Source: an uncultured Eubacterium sp. (GTDB taxonomy: Bacteria; Bacillota; Clostridia; Lachnospirales; Lachnospiraceae). Taken from it: DNA of 17,057 nucleotides. A model generated the notes under the pieces. It did not search any database and was not told the origin of the DNA. It saw nothing but the letters and a program-made list of their open reading frames with translations. Where the stretch lies: NCBI GenBank assembly GCA_910586045.1, contig CAJUIH010000078.1:1-17057 (forward strand). Direction: 5' to 3'. This document shows, one piece after another, positions 1 to 7,273 of the stretch (within the stretch, counting starts at the first letter, position 1; each line of letters begins with the position of its first letter). The position numbers and the translations under genes were made by a program.

Positions 1-1000
1 TTGTCAGAAGCTGTACAAGACGATGAATTTTACTTTTACTTTCAATCCATACTTTACCGTTATAATAAAGATAATCAGTTGCAGTAGAATAACGGATAAC
101 ATCTTTAAATACTTTTACGAATACATTCGTCTGTCCTAAATCAGTAAAATCATTTGGTTTCAATGTTTCTGCTTTAGAAAACAATTCGTATAATTCCGGC
201 GGAAGATAATCAGGACTGTTCTTCGTTTTTTCATGATAATGTTTACAAACACTTTCCCAGATACTGATTAGTTCTGTTTCCTCCATAGGCGGTACACATT
301 TTTTAATTTCGCTACAAAATGCGGAATATGCTTTATCAGATTCTCCCCAGCGTGTGACTACACGGGTTGCATAGTCAAAAAGCGTACTATGTCGTTTCCC
401 ATAAGGAATAATACTGTTATTTTCTGGAAAACTATTCTTATTAAATGATTCCTGAATATCTATTTCAACTGTTTCCATAAAATCTGACAATACAATATCT
501 CCATCATAAAATTCTATCTGCGGATTTTCAACACCAAAGAAAAAACGGGCAGAATCCTTTGCATTAGCATCAAATGCTGTAAAATAGGCGCATACTTTAT
601 TTTTTAGTTTTTGATATTCCGTACTGTTTTCAATCAGCCTGTCAGGAAAATATACATGGAACTTCGGACGTGCCGCCTTTCCATCTTTTATTTTCATGTG
701 GTTTCTTGAAAATACAATGTAAAAACATACATTCGGAAACTGTTCCTTAACATCAACAGGATATATCCAATCGGATGAATTATCACTGTCAGAATTATCA
801 ATATCAAACATGGTACAATCTGATTGGATAAAATGCTCCTTTTTCCGGTGATTATTCTTGTACCTGGCACACACATGGTCATGAGATACGGCTATCCTAA
901 AATCATTTTCGGAACTTATTTGAATCTCATTCGGATAAAACTGATTGCTTGCAGTCTGGCATGTGTTGCTGTAAAATAGTGTAAAATTGGTTTTTGTCAT
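1..1000 (-). CDS. Mobile-element DNA primase/helicase (AEP primase + PriCT + D5_N), 3' end outside window
   Basis: The open frame starts at ATG 1000-998 and stays open to the window edge, giving 333 residues with no stop, so the C-terminal helicase part lies to the left. AGGAGG sits 8 nt before the ATG. In order: an archaeo-eukaryotic primase domain with the metal-binding FDIDNSDSD motif near residue 72 and a RNHMKIKDGKAARPKFHVYF motif near 108; an FFFGVENP segment typical of these element primases; a PriCT-like stretch (IPYGKRHSTLFDYA); and the beginning of a D5_N/P4-type region (YYNGKVWIESK). Such proteins prime replication of prophages, satellites and integrative elements. The gene is clearly AT-richer than the chromosomal genes to its right, as expected for acquired DNA. 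Domain assignment is by recognition of motifs; family confidence is high, the kind of element is not known. Confidence 0.88.
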   Translation of the reverse strand, partial: MTKTNFTLFYSNTCQTASNQFYPNEIQISSENDFRIAVSHDHVCARYKNNHRKKEHFIQSDCTMFDIDNSDSDNSSDWIYPVDVKEQFPNVCFYIVFSRNHMKIKDGKAARPKFHVYFPDRLIENSTEYQKLKNKVCAYFTAFDANAKDSARFFFGVENPQIEFYDGDIVLSDFMETVEIDIQESFNKNSFPENNSIIPYGKRHSTLFDYATRVVTRWGESDKAYSAFCSEIKKCVPPMEETELISIWESVCKHYHEKTKNSPDYLPPELYELFSKAETLKPNDFTDLGQTNVFVKVFKDVIRYSTATDYLYYNGKVWIESKSKIHRLVQLLT

Positions 1001-1063
1001 CGTGTTTACCTCCTATTTTCCATACAAAGAGATTGTCTCTGGAATTTTTGTATTTGAGAGCAT

Positions 1064-1111
1064 AAAAAACAGCCATGTTGTTATCCCGAAAGATAACTAA
1101 CATGACTGTTT
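1064..1111 (-). terminator. Rho-independent terminator or attenuator in front of the primase gene
   Basis: On the minus strand the arm 1111-1092 pairs with 1085-1067 with one mismatch and one bulge around the loop TTTCGG, followed directly by six T (1069-1064). It would end transcripts coming from the truncated host gene. A possible promoter lies just upstream (TTGACC 1147-1142, 16 bp, TAAAAA 1125-1120), in which case the hairpin would lie in the primase leader as an attenuator. Confidence 0.6.
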
Positions 1112-1206
1112 ACGTTAGTTTTTTAGAATTATGGCTTGTCCGGTCAATGATTACCGATATTCAACAGAATAAGCAGATTTCCCTGTCATTTTGATAATCA
1201 ATTCAT

Positions 1207-1935
1207 TCAGTGTAAGGGCTTTGCAACCCTGAACCACCGTGTATTCCGGTACCATTCCGTATAAACACGATTCATCGTAAACGACATAATCGCCAATATA
1301 TTGGCCCGTATGCACGCATCCGGCCAGGTAGCATAGATTTCACTGGAAGCTACGTTTTTAATATAGTCCTTGTATCGAATATAATAATCCGACGCCGTAT
1401 TATCCGTCGGCGCGCCGTCATGCACCACGACATATTCCGGAACCACCACTCTGCTTAGCACAATCTCACCCGTCTGGCGGACCGGCTTGATTTCTGCCTC
1501 TTCTATTTTAGGCGGAAAATTGCCAAACAATGTATTCGCCGGAATTACGATATCATCCGGCCAGGCTGCCGGGGAACTGACCGGCTGGAGCCGAATATCC
1601 TGTACTGCCGTAACATCCGCAAGCACCTGGATTCCGGTAATCGTCACCGGCTGGTAACCCTCCGCGGTGATCTGGATCGTATACTGGGCATACGGCTGGT
1701 TCTGTGACGGTTCCATACTATAATCCAAAGGCGGTGCATTCAGATCAATCTGCTGCGTCTGCCCGGACTCGTTCGTACTCAGCTCTTCAAACGTGCTGTC
1801 CGGTTCCCCCGTATACGAAATCGCAATTCTGGCATCCGCAATCGGATCACCATTTCCTCTGGATTCGACCGTCATCTGCAGTTTCCCCTTATCCGGCGTG
1901 TCCGCCTGGGTCTGATACACATTTTTCATAGGCAC
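1207..1935 (-). pseudogene. 5' part of a peptidoglycan-binding/spore-envelope type protein, interrupted by the mobile element
   Basis: This frame of 242 residues matches, from memory, the N-terminal half of a lachnospiraceal protein family usually named peptidoglycan-binding protein. Residues ~17-120 form a carboxypeptidase-regulatory-like beta domain (GNGDPIADARIAISYTGEP). Residues ~155-230 carry the family signature REIVLSRVVVPEY-like segment, DYIKNVASSEIYATWPD and NRVYTEWYRNT. In intact relatives the latter continues as GYDF...; here it turns into the unrelated tail RWFRVAKPLH and stops. The C-terminal half, including the usual peptidoglycan-binding repeats, is missing. I chose GTG 1935 because AGAGGGG is 8 nt upstream; ATG 1929 would be 13 nt away. 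It lies 80 bp after gntR and may be co-transcribed with it. Truncation by the element is inferred from the loss of family sequence next to the primase gene. Confidence 0.7.
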
Positions 1936-2015
1936 ACAAATACCCCTCTGCTCTTACCAACAGCATATGCGGCCCCCTCTTTTTTTGTTCCTGTTCCCGC
2001 CTGTCCTTTTTAAAA

Positions 2016-2690
2016 TTATTCTTGCTCACGGATAATATTTTTAACTGCCTCCGCCTGATTGCGGATGTGAATCCGCATCACGTCCGCGACCCGTTTTTTA
2101 TTTTTCTGGCTCAAAGCGTCCACAATCGCCCGGTGCTCCTGAACCAGCGTCGGATAGTTTTCTTTTTCCTTTAAATATTCCACACGGTAACGATAAATCT
2201 GCTCCCGTATATTACTTAAAAGCGTAACCAGTTTCGGATTATCCGAAGCTTCGTATATCAGCTCGTGAAACGCTACATCGTATTCTACGATCTTTTCCAA
2301 CTGGTCGTCCTGCACCGCATTTTCAAAATGGTGCATTTTTAAGGTAAGCTCTGCCAACTGCTCTTCTGTCATTTTATCACATGCCACCTGTACAGCCAAA
2401 TCATCCAGCGCTTCACGGATCTGCAGGACGTCTTCCATATCTTTTTCCGTCATTTTCGCCACTTCCGCACCTTTTCTCGGAATAGTAACCGCAAGCCCCT
2501 CCTGTTCCAGCATACGGATCGCTTCACGGATCGGTGTCCGGCTTACGCCAAGCTTGGAAGCAAGCTGCAGCTCCATCAGGCGCTCTCCCGGTTTTAAATC
2601 CCCTTTTAAAATCGCCTTGCGCAGCGTGCGGAATACGACATCCCGCAGCGGCAGATATTCATTCATATTTAATTTCAAATCTTCTGACAT
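2016..2690 (-). CDS. GntR-family transcriptional regulator, FCD (FadR) subfamily
   Basis: The protein has 224 residues, normal for the family. Residues ~13-78 are a winged helix-turn-helix with the family signature LGVSRTPIREAIRMLEQEGL. Residues ~84-220 are the all-helical FCD ligand domain; D138, H142, H186 and H208 fit the D-x3-H...H...H metal site that binds carboxylate-type ligands in many members. The start is ATG 2690 with GAGGGG 5 nt upstream. It follows ispE by 85 bp in the same direction with no terminator in between, so the two are probably one operon. The inverted repeat over the ispE promoter is a natural candidate for its operator. The ligand cannot be read from the sequence; a link to isoprenoid metabolism rests on gene order only. 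Confidence 0.9.
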   Translation of the reverse strand: MSEDLKLNMNEYLPLRDVVFRTLRKAILKGDLKPGERLMELQLASKLGVSRTPIREAIRMLEQEGLAVTIPRKGAEVAKMTEKDMEDVLQIREALDDLAVQVACDKMTEEQLAELTLKMHHFENAVQDDQLEKIVEYDVAFHELIYEASDNPKLVTLLSNIREQIYRYRVEYLKEKENYPTLVQEHRAIVDALSQKNKKRVADVMRIHIRNQAEAVKNIIREQE

Positions 2691-2775
2691 CTTTGCCCCT
2701 CAGCCATTTCTATCCTTTCCCTAAACCATTGTGCGACTGCTTTCGGAATCATTTGGTTTCCCGCCATTCCAAAAT

Positions 2776-3642
2776 CTATACGTTAAAGAGCGTCGTAACA
2801 TAAATCTGTTTTGCAAGGCCGCTTTCACGCAGCGCATCTGCCGCGCTTCTTGCATCCTCGAGCTGTTCAAATAACGCAAACACCGTAGGCCCGCTGCCGC
2901 TCATCAATGCATTCAACGCGCCATGCCGATTCAAAAAGTCCTTGATCTGCGCAATGACCGGATATTCTTTGATCGTAACATCCTCTAATAGGTTCCCCAT
3001 ATGGGACGCCATTTGCTGCAGGTCGCCTTTTCGAATATCCTTTAGCAGGCTGTTAATATCCGGATGCTGCGTCTGCGCATCCAGCACCAGATGCTGGTAA
3101 ACCCACGCCGTCGATACGCTGATGCCAGGCTTTGCAATCACGACCGGACAGCGCGGCACCGCGGGCAGCCTCGTTAGTTTCTCACCGATTCCCTCTGCCA
3201 ATGCCGTCCCGCGCATCAAACAATACGGCACATCCGCTCCGATCGTCAGACCTCGCTGCGCAAGCTCTTTTGCCGTCAGCTTTAACGCAAACAACTGGTT
3301 CATCCCATATAATACGGCAGCCGCATCTGTACTTCCGCCTGCCAATCCAGCGGCAACCGGTATACACTTTCTAATATGGATACGGATTCCCTGCGTAACC
3401 GCAAATTCTTCCATTATAATTTTTGCTGCCTTATAAGCCAAATTATGTTCGTCGGCAGGAAGAAACCGCATGTTTGTCGTAAGTTGTATCCCTGGATTTT
3501 CCGTTTTCACCATCTGGATACTGTCGAACAGATGGACTGTCTGCATAATCATCCGAACCAGATGATAGCCGTCCTCTCTGCACCCGGTAACATCCAGGCC
3601 TAGATTGATCTTTGCCAATGCTTTCAATCGGATCTCATCCAT
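2776..3642 (-). CDS. ispE: 4-diphosphocytidyl-2-C-methyl-D-erythritol kinase
   Basis: IspE phosphorylates CDP-methylerythritol with ATP in the cytosolic MEP pathway to isopentenyl diphosphate. The protein is 288 residues from ATG 3642, the usual length. It shows the GHMP kinase pattern: N-terminal KALAKINLGLDV with K11, the ATP-binding glycine-rich PVAAGLAGGSTDAA at ~95-108, the GADVPYC stretch with the catalytic D137, and the C-terminal MSGSGPTVFALF motif. The frame is open 29 codons further upstream, but those codons read through the promoter and operator, and GCGGGGG lies 8 nt before ATG 3642, so that start is preferred. First gene of a probable operon with the GntR gene. Confidence 0.95.
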   Translation of the reverse strand: MDEIRLKALAKINLGLDVTGCREDGYHLVRMIMQTVHLFDSIQMVKTENPGIQLTTNMRFLPADEHNLAYKAAKIIMEEFAVTQGIRIHIRKCIPVAAGLAGGSTDAAAVLYGMNQLFALKLTAKELAQRGLTIGADVPYCLMRGTALAEGIGEKLTRLPAVPRCPVVIAKPGISVSTAWVYQHLVLDAQTQHPDINSLLKDIRKGDLQQMASHMGNLLEDVTIKEYPVIAQIKDFLNRHGALNALMSGSGPTVFALFEQLEDARSAADALRESGLAKQIYVTTLFNV

Positions 3643-3682
3643 ACTTTTACCCCCGCATTTTTCAATTCTATATTGGATCTGC

Positions 3683-3729
3683 ATATTGTATTCTGTATAC
3701 AATATACATGTTTGGATCAAAAAAGTCAA
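3683..3729 (-). promoter_or_regulatory. ispE-gntR promoter with overlapping palindromic operator
   Basis: On the minus strand TTGACT (3729-3724) is followed by exactly 17 bp and TATATT (3706-3701). A perfect inverted repeat of 9-bp arms, ATATTGTAT (3683-3691) and ATACAATAT (3697-3705), with a 5-bp spacer, covers the -10 box and the expected start point. A protein bound there would block RNA polymerase. GTATAC-centred palindromes are typical of GntR-family sites; that the neighbouring GntR binds it is inference. Confidence 0.7.
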
Positions 3730-3763
3730 TGAAAAATTTGTCCGGCGATTTTATAGCAGAAGC

Positions 3764-3806
3764 CGCCGGATGGAGAAAGAAACAAACCTTGTTCCTCCAT
3801 CCGGCG
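3764..3806 (-). terminator. Long perfect hairpin after the 430-residue gene, likely terminator
   Basis: Arms CGCCGGATGGAG (3764-3775) and CTCCATCCGGCG (3795-3806) pair over 12 bp, with a small inner AACAA/TTGTT pairing in the loop. It lies 28 bp past the stop of the minus-strand gene and upstream of the ispE promoter. There is no good T run right after it on the minus strand, so termination there is likely but not certain. Confidence 0.5.
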
Positions 3807-3834
3807 TCCGGTTTTATAATCGTTTTAACCTTTT

Positions 3835-5127
3835 TTACCGGTAATACACAATCAATTCCAGCGTCGTCATGGACCGGTCCGGATCGATACTATTATATAC
3901 AAACGGATCCCATGAAATCATATTGCCGTTCACTTTTAAGGTATCATGAAAATCATTCTCTTCCTTTTGTTCGCGCACAATCCGCATTTCTCCGTCCATA
4001 TTTACAATCGAATGCACCGTTTCATAATGCGTTCCTTTAATCGAACTGTCGTTTCTGGCCCATACGCCGTAAATCTGGCCCGAAAAACTCTTTTCAAAAT
4101 AATAGCAGTAGGCGCCGTCGATGCCTGTCCAGTTTCTTCGAAAACAATTCTTTTCACTTTGCGGCCCATGATAATTCAGTTTGATTGTTTGATGGTACAT
4201 TTGATAGCCAGCGTCGCTGAATCCTTGCTTATAGCTGGCAGATTCCGTATTTACGCGCCCGTCGGCTTCACGGATTCCTTCTTCACGGCCCTGGGCCTTT
4301 CCTTCCTCTGTTCCCTGGGATTTTCCTTCTTCCAATCCCTGGGTTCTGCCTTCCGCAAGGCCCGACGCCCTGCCCTCTTCATAGCCTTTCGCATGTCCGG
4401 CCGTCTCTCCGCTTGCGCGCTGCGCCGCTGCCAAGGCCGTAATCGCCTGACTGAACTGATCAAAATTGTAGGACGGACTCGCGGTACCTCCTCCGTCAGT
4501 AATGGCGTCCGTCAATTTCTGTTTCCCACTACTGACAGATTGAAAAGACCGTTCAATATTTCCTTTCAAATCCGACACACTTCCTTTTAATTCCGACACA
4601 CTTCCCTTTAAATCCGACGCGCTTCCTTTTAAATCAGAGATCTCCGCGTCCATTGTACTGCCCTGGTCTTTTAGATAGTTCAATTTTGCACTGACGGAAG
4701 CACCCTTATAATCCTGCCCGTCTGTCGCACTGTCTGCTTCTCCGATCCCAAAAAATGACTTCATCTTCTGCCATGCGTTGGCCACAAATGCCATCAGGGA
4801 TGTCTCCTCCGACGGGTCTTTGGAATCTTGATAAGACGCGGATAAGTCCTTACCCGTTCCCAGTTCGCGATTTTTAGTAATCTGCATAAAATCGGCCTGT
4901 ACGGTTTCCCATTCCCCCTTAGTCTCTTGCGTACAAATATATAATTCCGCGTCGTAAATCACATAATCTCCTGCACTGTAATCGGTGCCCGCATGAAACG
5001 CAACCGCGATCTTATCCGTAGCATTGGAGGTAATCACTGCTGCCTCGCACCGGACAGACGGCACCGCAAACAGCAGACTGGATACGAGCAGCATAGATGC
5101 CGCCCTGCTTACTTGTTTTTTGCCCAT
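3835..5127 (-). CDS. Secreted repeat protein with phage-tail-like modules, unknown function
   Basis: I do not recognise a named family for this 430-residue protein. Residues 1-30 are a signal peptide (basic MGKKQVSR, hydrophobic core, cleavage after CEAA). Residues ~47-83 (YSAGDYVIYDAELYIC...GEW...F) resemble the small carbohydrate-binding-like module common in phage tail and fibre proteins. Residues 164-191 are four 7-residue repeats (SDLKGSA, SDLKGSV, SELKGSV, SDLKGNI). Residues ~197-232 (SGKQKLTDAITDGGG...FDQFSQAI) match a motif seen in Gram-positive phage tail proteins. Residues 252-283 are four 8-residue G-x3-G-x-E-E repeats. Residues ~300-430 are predicted beta-rich with aromatic residues. 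Start ATG 5127, with AAAGGAG about 10 nt upstream. It follows the coiled-coil gene by 42 bp, so the two are likely one operon. The layout suggests an exported fibre or adhesin; binding target unknown. Confidence 0.8.
   Translation of the reverse strand: MGKKQVSRAASMLLVSSLLFAVPSVRCEAAVITSNATDKIAVAFHAGTDYSAGDYVIYDAELYICTQETKGEWETVQADFMQITKNRELGTGKDLSASYQDSKDPSEETSLMAFVANAWQKMKSFFGIGEADSATDGQDYKGASVSAKLNYLKDQGSTMDAEISDLKGSASDLKGSVSELKGSVSDLKGNIERSFQSVSSGKQKLTDAITDGGGTASPSYNFDQFSQAITALAAAQRASGETAGHAKGYEEGRASGLAEGRTQGLEEGKSQGTEEGKAQGREEGIREADGRVNTESASYKQGFSDAGYQMYHQTIKLNYHGPQSEKNCFRRNWTGIDGAYCYYFEKSFSGQIYGVWARNDSSIKGTHYETVHSIVNMDGEMRIVREQKEENDFHDTLKVNGNMISWDPFVYNSIDPDRSMTTLELIVYYR
4279..4374 (-). 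repeat. Four 24-bp tandem repeats coding 8-residue Gly/Glu units
   Basis: These bases code for residues 252-283 of the secreted protein: GRASGLAE, GRTQGLEE, GKSQGTEE and GKAQGREE. The period is exactly eight residues with Gly at positions 1 and 5. Copy number could vary by slippage. Confidence 0.75.
4555..4638 (-). repeat. Four 21-bp tandem repeats coding heptads
   Basis: These bases code for residues 164-191 of the secreted protein, four units of the form S-D/E-L-K-G-S-A/V. The near-identical DNA copies point to recent duplication; the heptad length fits a short coiled coil. Confidence 0.75.
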
Positions 5128-5169
5128 ATTCCCATAGCTCCTTTCGTTTTCTTTCGTCTGTTTTACTTG

Positions 5170-7194
5170 TTATTTCTCCTCATATACATGGATGGATACG
5201 ATTTTCATATCCCGTGTCGGCCTGTTTGTAAAGGTAATGAGCAGTTCATTGCCACTGGTTGTAAAAGCCGCATTTGACGCAAGCCTGCCGGGATTTTTAA
5301 AATTAATCACAACAGAAGTACTGTCCGCACTAAGATCGATTTCGTCTTCGTCAGACACAAGCGGTATCCGGTACACATAAGCAGAACCGCTTTCTTCATA
5401 AGTATATCCGCCGCTTCCCTCTGCTCCGGCTTCCGCCCGCAGCGTAAGATTGGAAATCCACTTTTCTTTTTCCAGTGTACGGACACGTTCCCTGGCATCC
5501 GTAAGATCCGTATGCAGATGACCTACTCCCTCCTCGAGTGTCTGTGCCCCGCCGATCCCTGCAAGTACCGTACGCAGCCCTTCGATTCCTTCGCTGGATA
5601 AAATCCTTATAATCGAACCTATTTTCTGAAAGATGGTTTCCCCCTCTGCTTTTTCCGCATCTTCCTCGTCTCCGATCCTTGCATTGATATCGTCCACCGC
5701 GGTCTGCAGTTTCGCATCAGCTTCCTCCCTTTCTTTTTGCTCGGTTTTCAGTTTTTGATCCTGCTCCTTTGTCTGTTCGTCTAGTTTGTCGTTTTGTTCC
5801 TTTGTCTGCTTGTCTAATTTTTCCTCCTGCTCTTTCGTCTGCTGTTCCAGCTTCTCATTCTGCTCTTTCGTCTGCTGTTCCAGTTCCTTTTTTAATTCCT
5901 CGTCGCTTTTTTGCAGCTCTGACCTGACATCGTCCATCTCTTTGCCGTTATCGTCCAAAGAATGCTCCAATTGTTTGAGCGATTGATCAAAATCTGTATC
6001 CTGCTTTTTATTTTCCTCCTTTAACTGCTGCACAATCTGATTTAATTCCCTAACTGCCCCCGTATATACCTGGTCATTTCCTGCCAAAACATCTACAAAC
6101 TCCGCAACTGTCATATTTCCCGCCGATACCTTTTCCGCACGGATGTCACTGCCGCTTGCCGATACCCTTTCCAGATGGCTGCCGCCTACAGAAACGGCGC
6201 CTGTCAGCTTTTCTGTCACGGAATGGATCTTTTGGATCGAAGTATTGATTTCCGCGATACTCTTTTGCATTTTGCCAAAGTCAGCCGTTTTATCCTGATC
6301 CAGTTCCTTTAATGTATGAATCTGTTTGGTCAATGTGCTGACAGAACTTTTGACGTCACTGATTCTTTTCGTAAGATCCTGGATCTGTTTAAGCGTCTCG
6401 TCTGCTGCTTGTTTCAATACCCCGTCCTGTATGGCTTTGATTTCTGCTTTTGTCAGATAATCCACACCTTTGACCGGACTTTTCACCTGCTTTTCCACCT
6501 GCTTTACAATTGTTTCCTGCAATTGCTGCAGCTGCTGCCTGGTAAGCGTATCCACCTTTCCTGCAATCATCTGATCCAGGTTCAGCGCCCGTTTGATAGC
6601 GGACAGTTCCTGCTCTGTGAGCTTGTAAGAGCTGTTTTGGATCTGATTTCTGATCATCTCTTCCATCTCCCGGCGCAGTTGTTCCGTCAGGCGGCTTTGT
6701 TCCGTGTCCGTCAACGGCTGTAACGGATCCACGGTTTCCAGGTTTTTTGCTAGGATCCGGTTTATCGTCAGCCGGATATACTTCTCCTGCTCGTCCGTAA
6801 ATACATGGTCCCCGGCAATTCCGGCGTCTTCCAGCATCTTTTTGATGACTACCGACAATTCTTCATCCCCAATTGCCACAACATCCGCGTTGCTGTCCGC
6901 CAGTATCTTGTATATTTTTTCTTTTGTCAGTTCTTTTGCGGCCGTTTCGCGGACCAGGTCTGCCAGAACGTCTTTTTTCAGCGAATCCATGACACGATCC
7001 CCTACATCATCCGCAATCTGTTCCATGCGCTCTCCCGTAATGGAGACGTCTCCGTTTCCGGTTGACGCATTTGTCCGATCCCGAAACAGGAAAACAACGA
7101 TGATAAGGGCTGCCAGTATTACCAAAATTCCCGCGGCCAGAAACATCGTTTTCCTGCGGCCAGTCAGATTATATTGATTATTATTTTGCCTCAT
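5170..7194 (-). CDS. Membrane-anchored extracellular coiled-coil stalk protein, unknown function
   Basis: The 674-residue protein has a short basic cytoplasmic tail, one membrane segment at ~16-37 and no other hydrophobic stretch, so the rest should lie outside the cell. Residues ~89-265 contain six helical units that start with the same LT/FT-x2-E/Q pattern (LTKEK, FTDEQEK, LTDTEQ, LTEQEL, LTRQQL, LTKAEI). Residues ~265-335 and 380-435 are coiled coil. Residues 439-482 are four exact 11-residue repeats of the EQQTKEQNEKL type, which favour a right-handed coiled coil. Residues ~579-674 are beta-rich (NLTLRAE, SVVINFKN, LLITFTN) and may form a tip domain. No Cys occurs in the part I examined and no enzyme motif is visible. 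ATG 7194 has AAAGGA 5 nt upstream. First gene of the pair with the secreted protein; its own promoter is visible. It could be a cell-surface spacer or a cell-division or sporulation scaffold; function unknown. Confidence 0.82.
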   Translation of the reverse strand: MRQNNNQYNLTGRRKTMFLAAGILVILAALIIVVFLFRDRTNASTGNGDVSITGERMEQIADDVGDRVMDSLKKDVLADLVRETAAKELTKEKIYKILADSNADVVAIGDEELSVVIKKMLEDAGIAGDHVFTDEQEKYIRLTINRILAKNLETVDPLQPLTDTEQSRLTEQLRREMEEMIRNQIQNSSYKLTEQELSAIKRALNLDQMIAGKVDTLTRQQLQQLQETIVKQVEKQVKSPVKGVDYLTKAEIKAIQDGVLKQAADETLKQIQDLTKRISDVKSSVSTLTKQIHTLKELDQDKTADFGKMQKSIAEINTSIQKIHSVTEKLTGAVSVGGSHLERVSASGSDIRAEKVSAGNMTVAEFVDVLAGNDQVYTGAVRELNQIVQQLKEENKKQDTDFDQSLKQLEHSLDDNGKEMDDVRSELQKSDEELKKELEQQTKEQNEKLEQQTKEQEEKLDKQTKEQNDKLDEQTKEQDQKLKTEQKEREEADAKLQTAVDDINARIGDEEDAEKAEGETIFQKIGSIIRILSSEGIEGLRTVLAGIGGAQTLEEGVGHLHTDLTDARERVRTLEKEKWISNLTLRAEAGAEGSGGYTYEESGSAYVYRIPLVSDEDEIDLSADSTSVVINFKNPGRLASNAAFTTSGNELLITFTNRPTRDMKIVSIHVYEEK
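5749..5880 (-). repeat. Four 33-bp tandem repeats coding 11-residue coiled-coil units
   Basis: The bases encode residues 439-482: EQQTKEQNEKL, EQQTKEQEEKL, DKQTKEQNDKL and DEQTKEQDQKL. All four are exactly 11 residues long with constant T-K-E-Q and K-L. Hendecad spacing is characteristic of right-handed or straight coiled coils. Confidence 0.85.
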
Positions 7195-7228
7195 ATGTAT
7201 CCTTTCCTTACATTCTGTCGTTCTATCA

Positions 7229-7269
7229 TTTTTGATTCTAATTATACGTTTTTGATTCTGTCATGCACA
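7229..7269 (-). promoter_or_regulatory. Promoter of the stalk/secreted-protein operon with flanking direct repeats
   Basis: On the minus strand TGTGCA (7269-7264), 17 bp and a perfect TATAAT (7246-7241) form a sigma-A-type promoter about 47 bp before the start codon. The -10 box sits between two identical 11-bp direct repeats, TTTTTGATTCT on the plus strand at 7229-7239 and 7249-7259, exactly 20 bp apart, which could be a regulator site. Confidence 0.55.
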
Positions 7270-7273
7270 GCCG

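Larger units (their letters stand above)
1..1240. mobile_element. Right end of an integrated mobile element (prophage, IME or ICE), rest outside window
   Basis: The primase gene, its low GC, and the sudden loss of similarity inside the host gene 1207-1935 place an element end near 1235-1245. No integrase is visible, so it must lie further left or at the other end. The stretch 1112-1206 holds no convincing gene; on the minus strand the only open frame reading out of the junction region ends at 1151 and is about 28 codons long. The exact attachment core cannot be set without the other junction. Confidence 0.65.

Noticed and set aside
694..882. 62-codon minus-strand frame inside the primase gene
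   Set aside because: It is an out-of-frame reading of the primase, whose continuous frame covers 1-1000.
1151..1240. C-terminus of a recombinase next to the attachment site
   Set aside because: The ~28-codon frame (ALTLNELIIKMTGKSAYSV) shows no recombinase motif, so no gene is called.
2776..3729. Longer 317-residue start for ispE
   Set aside because: The extra 29 codons read through the promoter and operator; the transcript would start inside them, and the ATG at 3642 has a ribosome site and matches the family start.
3605..4040. Plus-strand open frames of 79 and 142 codons over the ispE promoter
   Set aside because: They run antisense through ispE, its promoter and the 3' end of the 430-residue gene, have no ribosome site and resemble nothing.
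4279..4640. CRISPR-like repeat array
   Set aside because: The 21- and 24-bp repeats are directly tandem without spacers and lie in frame inside a coding region.
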